Assembly: GCA_027451305.1 (NCBI GenBank)
Contig: DAIDJQ010000013.1
Coordinates: 1-10,358, forward strand
Direction of reading: 5' to 3'
Length of the DNA stretch: 10,358 bases
From: Cellulomonas sp.
GTDB lineage: Bacteria; Actinomycetota; Actinomycetes; Actinomycetales; Cellulomonadaceae
Shown: piece by piece, positions 9,614 through 10,358 of the stretch
How the letters are laid out: every line of letters starts with the position of its first letter
Numbering within the stretch: the first letter of the stretch is position 1
Position numbers and translations under genes: made by a program
Notes under the pieces: generated by a model
Told to the model about the DNA's origin: nothing
The model's input: only the letters and a program-made list of their open reading frames with translations
Database searches by the model: none

Positions 9614-9655
9614 GGTCGGCGGGGCGGCAGCCTCGAAGGCCGCCGCCCCCCGACC
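9614..9655 (-). terminator. Large GC-rich hairpin between rpsG and fusA
   Basis: Eighteen base pairs can form: 9614-9619/9650-9655 (GGTCGG/CCGACC), then past a single bulged base 9621-9628/9642-9649 (GGGGCGGC/GCCGCCCC), then past a 1x1 mismatch 9630-9633/9637-9640, closing a 3-nt loop. It begins 10 nt after the rpsG stop codon. No T-run follows on the minus strand (ACCCGAGCC). Because fusA follows in the usual str order, it is probably a partial terminator or a processing/stability element and not a full stop. The pairing is certain; the role is inferred. Confidence 0.6.
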
Positions 9656-9665
9656 GGGCCGCTTG

Positions 9666-10136
9666 TTACCAGCGGTAGTGCGCGAAGGCGCGGTTGGACT
9701 CGGCCATCTTGTGCATGTCCTCGCGGCGCTTGACCGCGGCACCCAGGCCGTTGGACGCGTCCAGGATCTCGTTCATCAGGCGCTCGGTCATCGTCTTCTC
9801 GCGACGGGCGCGGGAGAAGTCGGTGAGCCAACGCAGGGCGAGGGTCGTCGCACGCACGGGGCGCACCTCGACCGGGACCTGGTACGTGGCGCCGCCGACG
9901 CGACGGGACTTGACCTCGAGCGCGGGGCGCACGTTGTCGAGCGCACGCTTGAGCACGACGACCGGGTCGCCGGAGGTCTTCTCGCGGACGCCCTCGAGGG
10001 CGCCGTACACGATGGACTCCGCGACGGTCTTCTTGCCGTCCAGCAGCACCTTGTTGATGAGCTGGGTGACGACGGGAGACCCGTAGACCGGGTCGACGAC
10101 GAGCGGCCGACGGGGGGCCGGACCCTTGCGAGGCAT
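9666..10136 (-). CDS. rpsG: 30S ribosomal protein S7
   Basis: S7 starts assembly of the 16S rRNA 3' domain and touches the E-site tRNA. The 156-aa product begins [36 protein letters not shown], which includes the S7 N-terminal signature. It continues with [27 protein letters not shown] (78-104), the beta-hairpin that reaches toward the E site, and ends [16 protein letters not shown], the form usual for 156-aa S7 proteins. The ATG at 10136-10134 has AAGGG 9 nt upstream, within the end of rpsL, and the stop is TAA at 9668-9666. The gap to rpsL is 5 nt, so both are surely in one transcript. Confidence 0.98.
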   Translation of the reverse strand: MPRKGPAPRRPLVVDPVYGSPVVTQLINKVLLDGKKTVAESIVYGALEGVREKTSGDPVVVLKRALDNVRPALEVKSRRVGGATYQVPVEVRPVRATTLALRWLTDFSRARREKTMTERLMNEILDASNGLGAAVKRREDMHKMAESNRAFAHYRW

Positions 10137-10141
10137 TGGAC

Positions 10142-10358
10142 TCAGCCCTTCTTCGCGCCGTAGCGGGAGCGCGCCTGCTTGCGGTTCTTGACGCCCTGGG
10201 TGTCGAGGGCGCCACGGACGATCTTGTAGCGGACGCCCGGGAGGTCCTTCACGCGGCCACCGCGCACGAGCACGATCGAGTGCTCCTGGAGGTTGTGGCC
10301 GACGCCCGGGATGTAGGCGGTGACCTCCACCTGGCTGGAGAGCCGAACGCGCGCGACC
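10142..10358 (-). CDS. rpsL: 30S ribosomal protein S12, 3' part (cut by window edge)
   Basis: S12 lies at the decoding centre and sets translational accuracy; changes in it cause streptomycin resistance. The 71 visible residues run [71 protein letters not shown]. The coding frame is open to the right edge, so the GTG at 10330 is an internal Val and not the start. Family length is about 123-124 aa, so roughly 52 N-terminal residues are outside, including the Lys43 resistance site. The second site is present as [10 protein letters not shown] with wild-type Lys and Pro, so no resistance change is seen there. The Asp in KDLPG is the residue methylthiolated in E. coli. Confidence 0.98.
   Translation of the reverse strand, partial: VARVRLSSQVEVTAYIPGVGHNLQEHSIVLVRGGRVKDLPGVRYKIVRGALDTQGVKNRKQARSRYGAKKG

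Overview
This window is a textbook ribosomal-protein and translation-factor locus from a GC-rich actinobacterium. Every real gene lies on the minus strand, so in transcription order it runs from the right edge to the left: rpsL (3' part), rpsG, fusA, tuf, rpsJ, rplC, rplD, rplW, rplB, rpsS, rplV, rpsC, rplP, rpmC, rpsQ, rplN (5' part). This is the bacterial str operon followed directly by the S10 operon and the first gene of the spc cluster. The GC-rich codon use, the frequent GTG starts, the protein lengths (L2 of 278 aa, S7 of 156 aa, S10 of 102 aa, L29 of 79 aa) and the S3 tail rich in Arg, Pro and Gly all point to Actinomycetota. Micrococcales, perhaps Cellulomonadaceae, is my best guess, but it rests on impression and not on a search.

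Region by region: (1) 10358-9666 holds rpsL and rpsG, 5 nt apart. (2) 9665-9582 is an 84-nt spacer with a large GC-rich hairpin. (3) 9581-7479 is fusA. (4) 7478-7357 is a 122-nt spacer with a stem-loop and a small hairpin over the tuf Shine-Dalgarno sequence. (5) 7356-6163 is tuf, closed by a strong stem-loop at 6133-6095 that I read as the terminator of the str operon. (6) 6094-5783 is the S10 promoter and leader region. It has no gene, a tentative promoter, a short palindrome and several hairpins. (7) 5782-464 holds eleven ribosomal protein genes with tight spacing and four overlapping stop/start pairs, which suggests translational coupling. (8) 463-333 is a 131-nt gap with a composite stem-loop at the S10/spc boundary. 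(9) 332-1 is the start of rplN.

The products work together. S12 and S7 build the decoding and E/P-site regions of the small subunit. EF-G and EF-Tu drive elongation. The S10 cluster supplies the peptidyl-transferase scaffold (L2, L3), the exit-tunnel proteins (L4, L22), exit-port proteins (L23, L29), the tRNA-binding L16, and small-subunit head and mRNA-entry proteins (S10, S19, S3), plus S17. I found no mobile element, CRISPR array, tRNA, defence system or unknown protein-coding gene. The only material that could be undescribed is in the four non-coding gaps, where RNA structures are visible and could be regulatory.
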